Notes under the pieces: generated by a model
Databases searched by the model: none
Seen by the model: the letters and a program-made list of their open reading frames with translations, nothing else
Told to the model about the DNA's origin: nothing
Assembly (NCBI RefSeq): GCF_014897315.1
Contig: NZ_JABUYL010000001.1
Span: forward strand, 62,001 to 126,000
Length of the DNA stretch: 64,000 nt
Direction of reading: 5' to 3'
Source of the DNA: Proteus sp. FME41
GTDB taxonomy: Bacteria > Pseudomonadota > Gammaproteobacteria > Enterobacterales > Enterobacteriaceae
Part shown: in pieces, positions 41,112-50,842 of the stretch
Position numbering within the stretch: position 1 is the first letter of the stretch
Layout of the letters: each line of letters starts with the position of its first letter
Translations under genes and position numbers: made by a program

Positions 41112-42839
41112 ATGGCGCACCAACCAATTAAAAGAGCAATCGCATATTCAGTTGTTATAAGCTCACTTCTGTCTGGGCATTATGCCGTGGCAACAGAATC
41201 AGAGCCTGTCGTTGTTTCTACACCTGCAACAGAAAATACGACATTAGTTCCTGTAACGGATGAAACAATACCAACACCTGCCATTGTGGCAATGAATATC
41301 CCGCAAATCACTGAACTAGAAGCAAAAACAACGCTACAGCTTTGGGGCCCCAAGGAATATAAACCATTATATTTAACGCAGTTAGCAAAAGTTTACCAAG
41401 CGAATAATCTTGCATTAATTTGGCAAGATGAAAAGGTGGTACAGCAGTTACAGCAACAAATTGCAGAAGTGGCAATTTCGGGTATTCAGCCTCAATTTGG
41501 ACAATGGCTGACGCAATTGGAAATACCTGAATTAACAAAAGAAGGGCGTGATATTATTTTATCAGACGCTTTTTTAGGTTATATCAGTTTTGTTGAGCAA
41601 GTAAATAAATCAGGAGCCTCTTTACTGTATCGTAATGCAACACAAGCGCTACCATTACCTTCAGATAAATCCGTAGCAGACTTGCAACAAAATATTCTAA
41701 ATAACACATTGGGTAGCTTTATTATTTCTTATGCTCCTTCCCATCCTTATTACGCATTAATGAAAGAAGAAGTGCGCAAGCAATTGCAGAATGCAGTTGT
41801 ATGGCCTGAAATGAAAGGCACAGCATCATTAAAGCCAAATCAATCATCTGAAGAAGTCTTGGCATTGAGGCAAATTTTACGCCATTTAAAATTAATACCT
41901 GAATTAGCAGAAAATGAGCAAGAAATTGCCACAACAGTTTATGACGCACCTTTAATTACCGCAGTTAAAGTATTTCAAACGGCTCATGGGTTAGAGCCTG
42001 ATGGCGTGATTGGACGACAAACACGAGTGTGGCTAAATACAACACCTGCACAACGAGCCAGTATTATGGCGTTAAATATTCAACGTCTACGCCTAACGCC
42101 TGCTATTGGTGATACTGGAATTTGGGTGAATATTCCTGATTTTTCACTCTATTTCTATGCCAATAATGAACTTATTCTTGATTCAAAAGTGATTGTTGGT
42201 CGTCCTGATAGAAAAACACCGATTATGAGTAGTGCGTTGAATAACGTGGTTGTTAATCCTCCTTGGAATGTGCCAACTAGCATGACGCGCAAAGATATTG
42301 TTCCTAGAGGTAAAGCAGATCCTAGTTACTTTAGTCGTAAGGGATATACTATTTATTCAGGCTGGGGCAATGATGCTTATCCTATTAACCCTTACGATAT
42401 TGATTGGCAAAATATGAGTGCAGCGAATTTTCCTTATCGAATTTGGCAAGCTCCTGGTCCAACCAACTCTTTAGGGCGTTATAAATTTAATATGCCAAAT
42501 TCAGAGGCAATCTATTTGCATGATACCCCTAATCATTCGCTGTTTTCAAAAAATATGCGAGCGATTAGCTCTGGGTGTATTCGTGTCAATAAAGCGTCTC
42601 AGCTTGCCTCAATTTTATTAGGTGATGCGGGATGGAAACAAGATAGAATTGATGCAGCATTAAAACGAGGTTCAACACAATATGCGCCTATTCCAGAACG
42701 AATTCCGGTTTATTTATATTATCAAACTGCATGGGTAGCGCAGGAAAATACCCCTCAATATCGTGCCGATATTTATGCTTATGATAAAAGTATTTCAAAT
42801 GCACAACCCTATTTAGAGAATATTAAGAAATATTTGTAA
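41112..42839 (+). CDS. ldtD: L,D-transpeptidase LdtD (YcbB type)
   Basis: Periplasmic enzyme making 3-3 crosslinks in peptidoglycan, associated with envelope stress and beta-lactam tolerance in E. coli. It has an N-terminal signal/anchor segment (residues 1-28), then a scaffold domain and a peptidoglycan-binding domain around 240-310 (VKVFQTAHGLEPDGVIGRQT). The YkuD catalytic domain ends with the motif HDTPNHSLFS...SSGCIRV, where Cys489 is the nucleophile. The length is 575 residues. A GTAGAGG ribosome site precedes the start. Order mukB-(aphA)-ldtD-mepK-gloC follows E. coli. Confidence 0.95.
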   Translation: MAHQPIKRAIAYSVVISSLLSGHYAVATESEPVVVSTPATENTTLVPVTDETIPTPAIVAMNIPQITELEAKTTLQLWGPKEYKPLYLTQLAKVYQANNLALIWQDEKVVQQLQQQIAEVAISGIQPQFGQWLTQLEIPELTKEGRDIILSDAFLGYISFVEQVNKSGASLLYRNATQALPLPSDKSVADLQQNILNNTLGSFIISYAPSHPYYALMKEEVRKQLQNAVVWPEMKGTASLKPNQSSEEVLALRQILRHLKLIPELAENEQEIATTVYDAPLITAVKVFQTAHGLEPDGVIGRQTRVWLNTTPAQRASIMALNIQRLRLTPAIGDTGIWVNIPDFSLYFYANNELILDSKVIVGRPDRKTPIMSSALNNVVVNPPWNVPTSMTRKDIVPRGKADPSYFSRKGYTIYSGWGNDAYPINPYDIDWQNMSAANFPYRIWQAPGPTNSLGRYKFNMPNSEAIYLHDTPNHSLFSKNMRAISSGCIRVNKASQLASILLGDAGWKQDRIDAALKRGSTQYAPIPERIPVYLYYQTAWVAQENTPQYRADIYAYDKSISNAQPYLENIKKYL

Positions 42840-42858
42840 TATAAAGAAATATAAATTG

Positions 42859-42894
42859 AATAAAGGATGGTTAATTTGACTATCCTTTATTTTT
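42859..42894 (+). terminator. Terminator of ldtD
   Basis: AATAAAGGAT and ATCCTTTATT pair over 10 bp around an inner loop, followed by TTT. Confidence 0.8.
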
Positions 42895-43166
42895 ATATAA
42901 ATCAATAGGATGTGTTTTGTTTTGTATCATTCAATAAGAAAGATAAAGGCAATATAAATATACAAAATATTTTTAAATTTTACATTAAAAATAGAATGAT
43001 AAAAAACAATCTAGTATAAATAACTAAATTAATAAAATTTTAAATGTTGATAAATTAAAAGAAAGTATTATTTACAATACTATACAAACTATAAGAAACA
43101 ATTCGGGAAAAATATTGTCATAATAAAGGTTCTTCCTCCTGAAATAATTTTTTGAGTACATAGACT
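42895..43166. other. Intergenic region before mepK
   Basis: About 270 bases of very AT-rich sequence. Presumably it contains the mepK promoter; I see no defined site. Confidence 0.45.
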
Positions 43167-43715
43167 ATGGATATTATTGATTCACATCGCCGTAAATGGC
43201 TGGGGCTGGGTATGGCCGCAGTGGGGTTAGGTTTATTGCCTTCTCATGCTTTTGCTTCATTAGCAACACCTCGTCCAAAAATTCTTCGCTTTAATAATTT
43301 AAATACTGGTGAAACTATTAAAGCCGAGTTTTTTGATGGAAAACGTTATAATAAACATGAACTTGCTAAATTAAATCACCTTTTTAGAGATTATCGTCAA
43401 AATAAAATCAAAACCATTGATCCCGCACTGTTTGACCAAATCTACTTACTGCAAGTGATGTTAAATAATAATAAACCCGTTGAACTTATTTCAGGTTATC
43501 GTTCTTTAGTGACCAATAATAACTTGCGTCAAAGTAGCAGTGGTGTGGCTAAGAAAAGTTACCATACTCGCGGGCAAGCAATGGATTTCCGTTTAGTCGG
43601 TACTGATCTTTCTAAAGTTCGCCAAGTGGCATTAAGAATGAAATCCGGCGGTGTTGGATATTACCCAAGAAGTAATTTTGTGCATATTGATACAGGACCT
43701 GTCCGCTCATGGTAA
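43167..43715 (+). CDS. mepK: Murein DD-endopeptidase MepK (DUF882)
   Basis: Peptidoglycan endopeptidase with preference for 3-3 crosslinks, the substrate made by LdtD upstream. The N-terminus has a Tat-like signal with twin arginine (SHRRKWLGLGMAAVGLGL) and a cleavage site near AFA. The peptidase M15-like zinc motif is seen as SYHTRGQAMDFR and VHIDTGPVRSW. Length is 182 residues, as in E. coli. Confidence 0.94.
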   Translation: MDIIDSHRRKWLGLGMAAVGLGLLPSHAFASLATPRPKILRFNNLNTGETIKAEFFDGKRYNKHELAKLNHLFRDYRQNKIKTIDPALFDQIYLLQVMLNNNKPVELISGYRSLVTNNNLRQSSSGVAKKSYHTRGQAMDFRLVGTDLSKVRQVALRMKSGGVGYYPRSNFVHIDTGPVRSW

Positions 43716-43752
43716 TCTATTAAGAATGAGTTAATAGAGAGTGGAGTGATTA

Positions 43753-44403
43753 ATGATGTATCACATTGTCCCCGTGACAAATTATATGCAAAATTGCACC
43801 CTTATTTGGTGTGATGACACAAAAGAAGCCGCAATTGTTGATCCTGGTGGCGATGCTGAAATGTTGATTGCTGAAATCGAAGCACGCCAATTAACATTGA
43901 CCAAAGTATTATTAACACATGGACACTTTGATCATATAGCAGGTACTTCTCAGATTGTTGAGTACTTCAAGGTTCCTGTTTATGGTCCTCATAAAGATGA
44001 CAGTTTTTTATTAGAAGAATTAGAGCAACAGTGCCGCATGTTTAATTTCCCCTGTGGAAAATCATTTACACCAGACAGTTGGTTAAATGAGGGTGATACA
44101 GTGACAATTGGTAAAACAATTTCGTTATCTGTTTTACATTGCCCAGGCCATACACCCGGACATATAATTTTTGTTAATCACCAGAATAAACTCATTTCTA
44201 TGGGTGATGTGTTGTTTAAAGAAAGCATTGGCCGTACAGATTTTCCTCGTGGTAACCATGCTGACCTTATTGCTTCAATTAAAAATAAAGTATTACCTTT
44301 AGGTGATGATTATCTGTTTATTCCGGGACATGGTCCTATGTCTAATTTAGGACATGAACGCCAATATAATCCTTTTTTACAAGATGAAATGCCAATTTGG
44401 TAA
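43753..44403 (+). CDS. gloC: Type II glyoxalase-like hydroxyacylglutathione hydrolase GloC
   Basis: Metallo-beta-lactamase-fold hydrolase (YcbL), known in E. coli as a second glyoxalase II. The metal motif LLTHGHFDHIAGT, the later histidine in LHCPGHTPGH, the GDVLFKESIGRTDFPRG stretch and the last FIPGHGP histidine are all intact. The length is 216 residues; a second ATG immediately follows, so the start could be 43756. It lies 37 bases after mepK. Confidence 0.93.
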   Translation: MMYHIVPVTNYMQNCTLIWCDDTKEAAIVDPGGDAEMLIAEIEARQLTLTKVLLTHGHFDHIAGTSQIVEYFKVPVYGPHKDDSFLLEELEQQCRMFNFPCGKSFTPDSWLNEGDTVTIGKTISLSVLHCPGHTPGHIIFVNHQNKLISMGDVLFKESIGRTDFPRGNHADLIASIKNKVLPLGDDYLFIPGHGPMSNLGHERQYNPFLQDEMPIW

Positions 44404-44432
44404 TAGTGCGCTGATATAAGTGAATAAATATG

Positions 44433-44460
44433 AAAGCTCTTTATTATAAAGAGCTTTTTT
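44433..44460 (+). terminator. Terminator of gloC
   Basis: AAAGCTCTTTA/TAAAGAGCTTT stem with a short loop and a T run. Possibly bidirectional toward aspC. Confidence 0.88.
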
Positions 44461-44593
44461 ATAATTAAAAAATATAACTAATATTTCTTTTATGCCAATA
44501 AAAATGCCACGTTACGTAATCGAACTGACCCCAGTTTATTGGACAGTTCACGTAATAACGCGGCATTTATCTTATTCAGCTTCTAAACAGAGA

Positions 44594-45784
44594 TTAAAGC
44601 ACAGCCACAATGGCTTCACATAACGGAACCATATTCTCAAGGGTTAAGCCTGCAACGTTAATACGTCCAGAGCCTACGATATAAATACCGTATTCAGCAC
44701 GTAAACGTTCAACTTGTTCTTTATTTAAACCACTAAATGAGAACATCCCATTTTGGTCGATAATAAAGCTAAAATCTTGTTTTGCGCCTTTTTCTTGTAA
44801 TGTGGTTACTAACAGTTGACGCATGCGTTTAATACGTTCACGCATGGTTGTCAGCTCTTCAATCCACTCTTCTTTTAATTCTGGATTAGAAAGAATGGTG
44901 GTAACTACAGAAGCTCCATGTGCGGGTGGGTTTGAGTAGTTGGCACGAATAATGGCTTTGGCTTGGCTAAAGGCTTTTTCAGCAGTGTCACTGTCTTTGG
45001 TGACAATAGTACATGCACCAACACGCTCATTGTAAAGACCGAAGTTTTTAGAATATGAGCTTGCCACAATAAGTTCAGAGTTGTTTTCTGCGAAAAGACG
45101 TAAGCCTTGCGCATCTTCTTCAAGACCACGAGCAAAACCTTGGTATGCAAAGTCAAAAACCGGTAGCCAGCCTTTTTCTGCTGATAATGCAGCCAGTTGA
45201 CGCCATTGTTCTTCCGTGGGATCAATACCACTTGGGTTGTGGCAGCAACCGTGGAACAGGACAACATCACCTGCTTGAGCCTTTGCAAGACTTGCTAACA
45301 TGCCTTCAAAATCTAGCCCACGTGTTGTTGCATCATAATAATCATAATTACAGATCTCAAGACCTGCTGTTTGGAAAATATTATTATGGTTAGGCCAAGT
45401 TGGATTGCTTATCCAAACACGTTTTGCTGTGGTTTGTTGTGCAATAAAATCAGCCGCAATACGTAAAGCGCCAGTACCACCGGGTGCTTGTGCGGTACGC
45501 GCACGTTTTTCTGCAATAATAGGGTGTTGCTCACCAAACAAAAGTGCTTGGGTAACAGCACCGAATTCAGGGATACCGCTAATAGGAAGGTAGTTTTTAG
45601 TGGTTTCGTTTTCTAACAGGTATTTTTCTGCTTTCTTAACTGTGGTTAAAACAGGGGTTTTGCCTGTTTCATCCTTGTAAACACCAATTCCTAAATTAAT
45701 TTTGTTTTCACGAGGATCAGAACGGAAACTATCAGCTAAACCCAGAATAGGATCGGCTGGTGCAGCAATGATTTTCTCAAACAT
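44594..45784 (-). CDS. aspC: Aspartate aminotransferase
   Basis: PLP-dependent transaminase linking aspartate/oxaloacetate and glutamate/2-oxoglutarate; it also acts on aromatic amino acids. The PLP lysine lies in [15 protein letters not shown], and the substrate-binding arginine near the C-terminus is in [17 protein letters not shown] 45784 ([21 protein letters not shown]) gives 396 residues as in E. coli; the longer frame to 45808 adds unrelated residues. Confidence 0.97.
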   Translation of the reverse strand: MFEKIIAAPADPILGLADSFRSDPRENKINLGIGVYKDETGKTPVLTTVKKAEKYLLENETTKNYLPISGIPEFGAVTQALLFGEQHPIIAEKRARTAQAPGGTGALRIAADFIAQQTTAKRVWISNPTWPNHNNIFQTAGLEICNYDYYDATTRGLDFEGMLASLAKAQAGDVVLFHGCCHNPSGIDPTEEQWRQLAALSAEKGWLPVFDFAYQGFARGLEEDAQGLRLFAENNSELIVASSYSKNFGLYNERVGACTIVTKDSDTAEKAFSQAKAIIRANYSNPPAHGASVVTTILSNPELKEEWIEELTTMRERIKRMRQLLVTTLQEKGAKQDFSFIIDQNGMFSFSGLNKEQVERLRAEYGIYIVGSGRINVAGLTLENMVPLCEAIVAVL

Positions 45785-46042
45785 AGTGTAATTGTTCCCT
45801 AAGCTCAAAACGAAGCCGAAATATGAGTATCAAGAGTAACGCTATGAGGGATTTTTGCCAACTGTTTGTAGAGAAATTAACAAGAAGTTGTGAACTAAGT
45901 GAGAATAAATAGCAAAACAAGATGTAAGTAAGTGAATATCCTGTGATTACATTAACATGTAAAAATAATCACTAAAAAGTCATAATTGTTTAGTATGATA
46001 AACTTTTTAATGTTCTCAAAATAGAAAGTATAGGAGAGAGTT

Positions 46043-46075
46043 ATGATGATCAAGAAACCAATTAAGCGTGATTAA
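46043..46075 (+). CDS. Possible 10-residue leader-type peptide
   Basis: The strong site AGGAGAG (46032-46038) is followed at 4 bases by ATGATG and a ten-codon frame MMIKKPIKRD ending in TAA. A TATGAT -10-like element lies at 45994-45999, and a hairpin usable as terminator lies 60 bases after the stop. The setting looks like a leader peptide or small-protein mRNA, but such short frames also occur by chance. Confidence 0.3.
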   Translation: MMIKKPIKRD

Positions 46076-46131
46076 TATAAATATAGAATAAATAGATAGA
46101 GGAAGGGAGAGTGTATGTTAACGGTGAAATT

Positions 46132-46159
46132 AAAAAAGCAACACCGAAGTGTTGCTTTT
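46132..46159 (-). terminator. Terminator of the porin gene (bidirectional)
   Basis: AAAAAAGCAACAC/GTGTTGCTTTT with a CGAA tetraloop-like turn. The reverse strand has six T after the stem. Confidence 0.9.
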
Positions 46160-46199
46160 CAAATCAATTAACTTGACTGTTTAATTACCTAAGTGGTAA

Positions 46200-47288
46200 T
46201 TAGAACTGATAAGTCAGGCCTAAACCAACTACGTTGTCGTCGTTGATGCCTAGTTTGTTATCAGATTTGATCAGGTTGATTTTATAATCAACAACTGCAG
46301 TCATGTTTTTGTTAAATTTGTAGAAAGAACCTACAGAGATATATTTAACTAAATCTTCGTCATTTACGTTGTTAACTTGTAAATCTTTACCTTTAGATTG
46401 AACATAACCTAAAGATGGTTTGATACCTAAATCAGCGAAGTCATACTGTGCAGTTAACTCGATGTTTTGAGTTTTGTTAGCAATATTACCTTTGAAACCA
46501 GTCATGTTACGAGTTTCACCGTACATAGCGGCTAAGTAAACATTGTTAGCTGCAAATTTACCACCAAAGTTCCATGCTTCTGCACGTTCACCTTTAGCTG
46601 AGCTTACTTTTTGTTCTGCAGTACGTGATGAATTAGAGTAACCACCACCCAGAGTTACGCCCCAACCTAAGTTGTAAGCTGTAGAGAAACCAAAACCGTC
46701 ACCGTTTTGTTTTTTAACATCAGTACGTGTGTTAGTAGTTTCTGAGTTGTTTTTACCTTGATATTGCAGAGCAAAATTCAGACCATCAACATAACCGAAC
46801 ATATCAGTGTTACGGTAAGTCAGAACGCCAGTAGTACGGCCAGTCATGAAGTTGTCAGTTTGTGACATTGAGTCGCCGCCCCATAAAGGCAGAACGTCTG
46901 TCCATGCGTTGGTGTCGTAAATTACACCGTAATTACGACCGTAGTCTACTGAACCGAAGTCAGCAAATTTTAAACCAGCGTAAGCGAAACGAGCACGTGA
47001 GTCTGTTTCACCTTCTTGTTCACCAGTACGAACTTCGTATTCAAAACGACCAAAACCAACTAAATCTTTATTGATTTGAGTTTCGCCTTTGAAACCGATA
47101 CGCGCACGAGAAGCGTCACCGCTTTCTTTACCGCCGTCTCTTTCAGAGTTAGCGAAGTAATGACGAACGTCAACTTTACCGTAGATGTCTACTTTGTTGC
47201 CGTCTTTGTTATACATTTCAGCTGCGTTTGCTGCACCAGCAAACATTAAAGCTGGGATTACCACTGCAAGAAGATTGCGCTTCATCAT
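46200..47288 (-). CDS. OmpF/OmpC-type general porin
   Basis: Trimeric 16-strand outer-membrane porin. A signal peptide of about 22 residues ([22 protein letters not shown]) is followed by mature [23 protein letters not shown]. The [27 protein letters not shown] part corresponds to the constriction loop L3 region (PEFGG in OmpF), and the protein ends in the porin signature ...GLTYQF. ATG 47288 lies 8 bases after GAGGG and gives 362 residues. Its place between aspC and asnS is that of E. coli ompF, but OmpF versus OmpC identity cannot be settled from sequence. An OmpR-type site lies upstream. Confidence 0.92.
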   Translation of the reverse strand: MMKRNLLAVVIPALMFAGAANAAEMYNKDGNKVDIYGKVDVRHYFANSERDGGKESGDASRARIGFKGETQINKDLVGFGRFEYEVRTGEQEGETDSRARFAYAGLKFADFGSVDYGRNYGVIYDTNAWTDVLPLWGGDSMSQTDNFMTGRTTGVLTYRNTDMFGYVDGLNFALQYQGKNNSETTNTRTDVKKQNGDGFGFSTAYNLGWGVTLGGGYSNSSRTAEQKVSSAKGERAEAWNFGGKFAANNVYLAAMYGETRNMTGFKGNIANKTQNIELTAQYDFADLGIKPSLGYVQSKGKDLQVNNVNDEDLVKYISVGSFYKFNKNMTAVVDYKINLIKSDNKLGINDDNVVGLGLTYQF

Positions 47289-47456
47289 TATTATTACCCT
47301 CATTGGTGTTATTCAGACACCTTTGCCACTGCCAGAAATAGTTTCTTAATTTTTATGGAACTATTTATGAGAGTTAAGTGTCGTCTGTGTCGGGTGACAG
47401 TGTTCCATTGGTAAAAAATTTTATCTACCCCCAATTTGCTACAAAAACGAAAAAAG

Positions 47457-47472
47457 TGTAACAAATTGTAAC
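47457..47472 (-). promoter_or_regulatory. OmpR-type binding site of the porin gene
   Basis: On the reverse strand GTTACA-ATTT-GTTACA, a perfect match to the GTTACAnnnnGTTACA OmpR consensus, about 170 bases before the start codon and just upstream of a plausible promoter. Confidence 0.78.
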
Positions 47473-47529
47473 TATGCATTTCAAATTATGTATTTTGGGG
47501 AACTTTTGAATCAAATAAGAGCCATGCAT

Positions 47530-47557
47530 AAAAAAAGCCAACCTTGTGGTTGGCTTC
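47530..47557 (-). terminator. Terminator of asnS
   Basis: Reverse-strand GAAGCCAACC/GGTTGGCTTTTTT stem with a short loop and six T. Confidence 0.9.
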
Positions 47558-47628
47558 TTCACTTAAGCTAAATCTGCACAATAAAACAGCAGTGCAAATT
47601 TCTGATTGAATACTAATTAATCACTAAA

Positions 47629-49029
47629 TTAGAAATCAGCATTTCTTGGTGTACGTGGGAATGGAATAACTTCACGAACGTTTGCGACACCGGTCACATA
47701 AGCAACTAAACGTTCAAAACCTAAACCGAAGCCTGAATGAGGTACTGTGCCGTAACGACGCAGGTCACGATACCACCAGTAGTCTTCTTTATTCATGCCC
47801 ATTTCTTCTAAACGTTTATCAAACATATCTAAACGTTCTTCACGTTGAGAACCACCGATGATCTCACCAATACCTGGTGCTAATACATCCATCGCTGCAA
47901 CTGTTTTCCCATCTTCATTCATACGCATATAAAATGCTTTGATATCTTTTGGGTAATTTTTTACAACGACAGGCGCTTTAAAGTGTTTCTCTGCCAGATA
48001 ACGCTCATGCTCAGAAGAGAGGTCAACACCCCAGTAAACAGGGTTTTCAAATGTCTCACCACAATTTTCAAGTACAGCGACTGCATCGGTATAATCAATT
48101 TGAGCAAAATCAGACGTAATAAAGCTTTCTAAGCGTGAGACCGCGTCTTTATCGACACGTTGTGCAAAGAATTCCATATCATCTTTACGCTCTGCTAACA
48201 CTGCGGCAAAAGTGTATTTCAGCATTTTTTCTGCAAGGGCTGCGATATCGTTCAGATCAGCAAATGCCACTTCAGGTTCAACCATCCAGAATTCAGCTAA
48301 ATGGCGACTGGTATTTGAATTTTCAGCACGGAATGTTGGGCCGAAAGTATATACCTTGCTTAATGCAGAAGCATAAGTCTCACCATTTAACTGGCCTGAT
48401 ACGGTTAAAAATGCTTCGCGACCAAAAAAGTCTTCACTAAAATCAACTTCACCTTTATCAGTGCGTGGCAGGTTATTCATATCAAGTGTAGAAACACGGA
48501 ACATCTCACCAGCACCTTCTGTATCTGCGGCCGTAATAAGTGGCGTAGAAACCCAGAAGAAGCCTTGTTCATCGAAGAAACGATGTAGTGCTTGTGCCAA
48601 CGTGTGACGAACACGTGCAACTGCACCAATTAAATTAGTACGAGGACGAAGGTGAGCAACTTCACGTAGGTACTCAATACTATGACGTTTGGCGGCCATC
48701 GGATAAGTTTCCGGATCATCGACCATTCCTACTACAACAATATGAGTAGCATGAATTTCAAAGTTCTGTCCCTGGCCCGGAGATTCAACAATTTTACCGG
48801 TGACTTCCACAGAACAACCTGTGGTTAAGTGCAGCACTTCATCTTGATAATTCGGTAAATTATTATTAATGATGGCCTGTACTGGATTAAAGCAGGAACC
48901 GTCGTAGACGGTAAGGAATGAGATACCAGCTTTTGAATCTCTTCTTGTACGTACCCAACCGCGAACGGTGACGTCTTCGCCAACCGCGATACGGCCTTGC
49001 AGTACGTCGACTACAGGCGCAACGATCAT
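47629..49029 (-). CDS. asnS: Asparaginyl-tRNA synthetase
   Basis: Class IIb aminoacyl-tRNA synthetase charging tRNA-Asn. The N-terminal OB anticodon-binding fold ([25 protein letters not shown]) is followed by the class II core: motif 2 [21 protein letters not shown] and motif 3 [15 protein letters not shown]. The 466 residues equal E. coli AsnS. Gene order porin-asnS-pncB on the reverse strand is as in E. coli. Confidence 0.97.
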   Translation of the reverse strand: MIVAPVVDVLQGRIAVGEDVTVRGWVRTRRDSKAGISFLTVYDGSCFNPVQAIINNNLPNYQDEVLHLTTGCSVEVTGKIVESPGQGQNFEIHATHIVVVGMVDDPETYPMAAKRHSIEYLREVAHLRPRTNLIGAVARVRHTLAQALHRFFDEQGFFWVSTPLITAADTEGAGEMFRVSTLDMNNLPRTDKGEVDFSEDFFGREAFLTVSGQLNGETYASALSKVYTFGPTFRAENSNTSRHLAEFWMVEPEVAFADLNDIAALAEKMLKYTFAAVLAERKDDMEFFAQRVDKDAVSRLESFITSDFAQIDYTDAVAVLENCGETFENPVYWGVDLSSEHERYLAEKHFKAPVVVKNYPKDIKAFYMRMNEDGKTVAAMDVLAPGIGEIIGGSQREERLDMFDKRLEEMGMNKEDYWWYRDLRRYGTVPHSGFGLGFERLVAYVTGVANVREVIPFPRTPRNADF

Positions 49030-49234
49030 AAATAAATCTCTCTTCGTTTAATTAAAATAATTGTTTGGTTAATTCACTCTGCCCCTGTCGGACAGTTTTT
49101 CTATGTTACTTGCAATAGCGCAGGAAACAAGTAGGAAATTTTAGTTTAAAGAGTCAATAAAGAAGAGAAAAGCTTTTGTATAAAATAAATTGATAAAAAC
49201 AGGTGAAATATTGATAAGAAAGGGAGTTATGACA

Positions 49235-49266
49235 AAAAAAAGGGTATTTATTACCCTTTCTTTTGT
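49235..49266 (-). terminator. Terminator of pncB
   Basis: Reverse-strand AAAGGGTAATAAATACCCTTT hairpin followed by eight T. Confidence 0.88.
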
Positions 49267-49286
49267 GAATGAAGATTTTTAGCTAA

Positions 49287-50501
49287 TCAACAGGCTTGTT
49301 TTATGAGCGGGACATCAAAGGCTTTGCGAAGTTGGTCAACGAAGTCATCGTCTTCACAAATTGTTTTACCAGGGCTATCTGATAATTTAGCCACCGGCTT
49401 ACCATTACACTCCACCAGCTTAATCACAATATTGAGCGGTGTTATCTTTGGAATATTACAAGTGAGTCGAGTGCCAATACCAAAGATCAAGCGAATGCGT
49501 TTATGAAAATGCTTATAAAGTACGAGAGCTTTTTGAAAGTCGAGACTATCAGAAAAGACGAGTACTTTACTCATTGGGTCAATACCCAATTTTTCATAAT
49601 GTGCAATGGCCTTTTCTCCCCATTCAATAGGGTCGCCAGAGTCATGACGTAAACCTTGATAGCTTACGGCAAAGGCTTTATCAAAATCACGCAAAAACGC
49701 ATCCATCGTAATACAATCAGTTAATGCAATACCTAATTGATCAGGATATTCATCTAACCAAGACTGTAAGGCGGCACGCTGACTATTGGCAAGCTCAGGG
49801 CTAATTTGCTGATGTGCTTGAAACCACTCATGAGCTTGTGTACCCACTGGCGCTAATTGCATACGTTCTGCTAAATGATAGTTACTAGTCCCAATGAGAT
49901 AAGGAAAATGATTTTTCAGCTCATCCACAATGGCACACTGCACATCATAAGAAAAACGACGACGAGTGCCGAAATCCATCAATTTGAAATCAGCTAAATT
50001 AATCTGCTGTTCAGCAGCATCACGATAGAAGATATCAATTAACTTACGTAATTGGTCAACAGCATCATCAGGAGTGATTTCAGGGGAGCGAGTACGATGT
50101 ACAATTTCACTCACTAAAGCCAACAAAGGCACTTCCCATAGAATAACTTCACGCCAAGGGCCTGTTATTCTGATGGCAAGTTGGTTTTCAGGTGTGGTTG
50201 AAATTTGGACTTGTTCTGGTTTAAAACGAAAATGCTTAAACCATTGCAGATAGTCATTTTTGAAAAAGGGGAGGCTCTGAAGATAGTCAAATTCTTCATT
50301 CGTTAATGACAAGTCTGCCATCATGTTAACTTGATGGCGTAAGGTTGTTGCATATTCACCTAGACGTTCATCACTCCGGCAACGGAATTCAGCAACGACA
50401 GGAATATCACTGTAATGATGGTAAACCGCTTGTTGCATGTGGAGCTTGTATGCATCGGTATCCAAAAGTGATGTAATAATCGGTGTAGCGTCTAAAATCA
50501 T
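49287..50501 (-). CDS. pncB: Nicotinate phosphoribosyltransferase
   Basis: Converts nicotinate and PRPP to NAMN for NAD salvage. The N-terminus [20 protein letters not shown] and the later [23 protein letters not shown] and [19 protein letters not shown] motifs are diagnostic; the active-site histidine that is autophosphorylated is the one in LRHDSG or nearby TSNYHLA. The length is 404 residues. A NadR-type operator lies about 140 bases upstream. Confidence 0.96.
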   Translation of the reverse strand: MILDATPIITSLLDTDAYKLHMQQAVYHHYSDIPVVAEFRCRSDERLGEYATTLRHQVNMMADLSLTNEEFDYLQSLPFFKNDYLQWFKHFRFKPEQVQISTTPENQLAIRITGPWREVILWEVPLLALVSEIVHRTRSPEITPDDAVDQLRKLIDIFYRDAAEQQINLADFKLMDFGTRRRFSYDVQCAIVDELKNHFPYLIGTSNYHLAERMQLAPVGTQAHEWFQAHQQISPELANSQRAALQSWLDEYPDQLGIALTDCITMDAFLRDFDKAFAVSYQGLRHDSGDPIEWGEKAIAHYEKLGIDPMSKVLVFSDSLDFQKALVLYKHFHKRIRLIFGIGTRLTCNIPKITPLNIVIKLVECNGKPVAKLSDSPGKTICEDDDFVDQLRKAFDVPLIKQAC

Positions 50502-50842
50502 AGCGCGTCAAGCATCCTCACGGAGCGTTTTTATGTCTGCTAAATCGTTAAGGTTGGAGAGTATACCCGAATATGATAACAAAAAGTCACTATTCAATAA
50601 TATTTCTCTGCGACATAAAAACAAGCTGTAAAACTTAGATGAGTTTACCACGTTAAACATAATTTGGGAGTCTATTAGCATCATTTACCAAATAAATTGA
50701 TTACATGTATTAATAATCTATTAACATCTTGTTGACTTTTAATGTTCTCAATTGAATATTCGACTGGCTAAACAGATTTTTGACGAGTAAGCTTTGGCAA
50801 TATAACCGTTAAATAGTCGTGTTAACTAAAAGGTTTTTATTT
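50502..50842. other. Divergent intergenic region pncB/pepN
   Basis: About 340 bases with the promoters of both genes and the NadR-type site at 50642-50659. No other gene is visible. Confidence 0.6.
50642..50659. promoter_or_regulatory. NadR-type operator
   Basis: AGTTTA-CCACGT-TAAACA matches the NadR box TGTTTA-N6-TAAACA except for one base, in the upstream region of a known NadR target gene (pncB). Confidence 0.7.

Larger units (their letters stand above)
45785..46199. other. Divergent aspC leader plus possible small + strand transcript
   Basis: About 415 bases. The left part is the aspC promoter region. The right part holds a tiny open frame with a strong ribosome site at 46043-46075 and the terminator hairpin at 46132-46159. 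Confidence 0.5.
47289..47628. other. Porin promoter region and asnS 3' flank
   Basis: About 340 bases. It carries an OmpR-type operator (47457-47472) and -10-like TAGATAAAAT near 47417-47426, leaving a porin leader of roughly 120 bases in which sRNAs could pair. The asnS terminator is at the right end. Confidence 0.65.
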
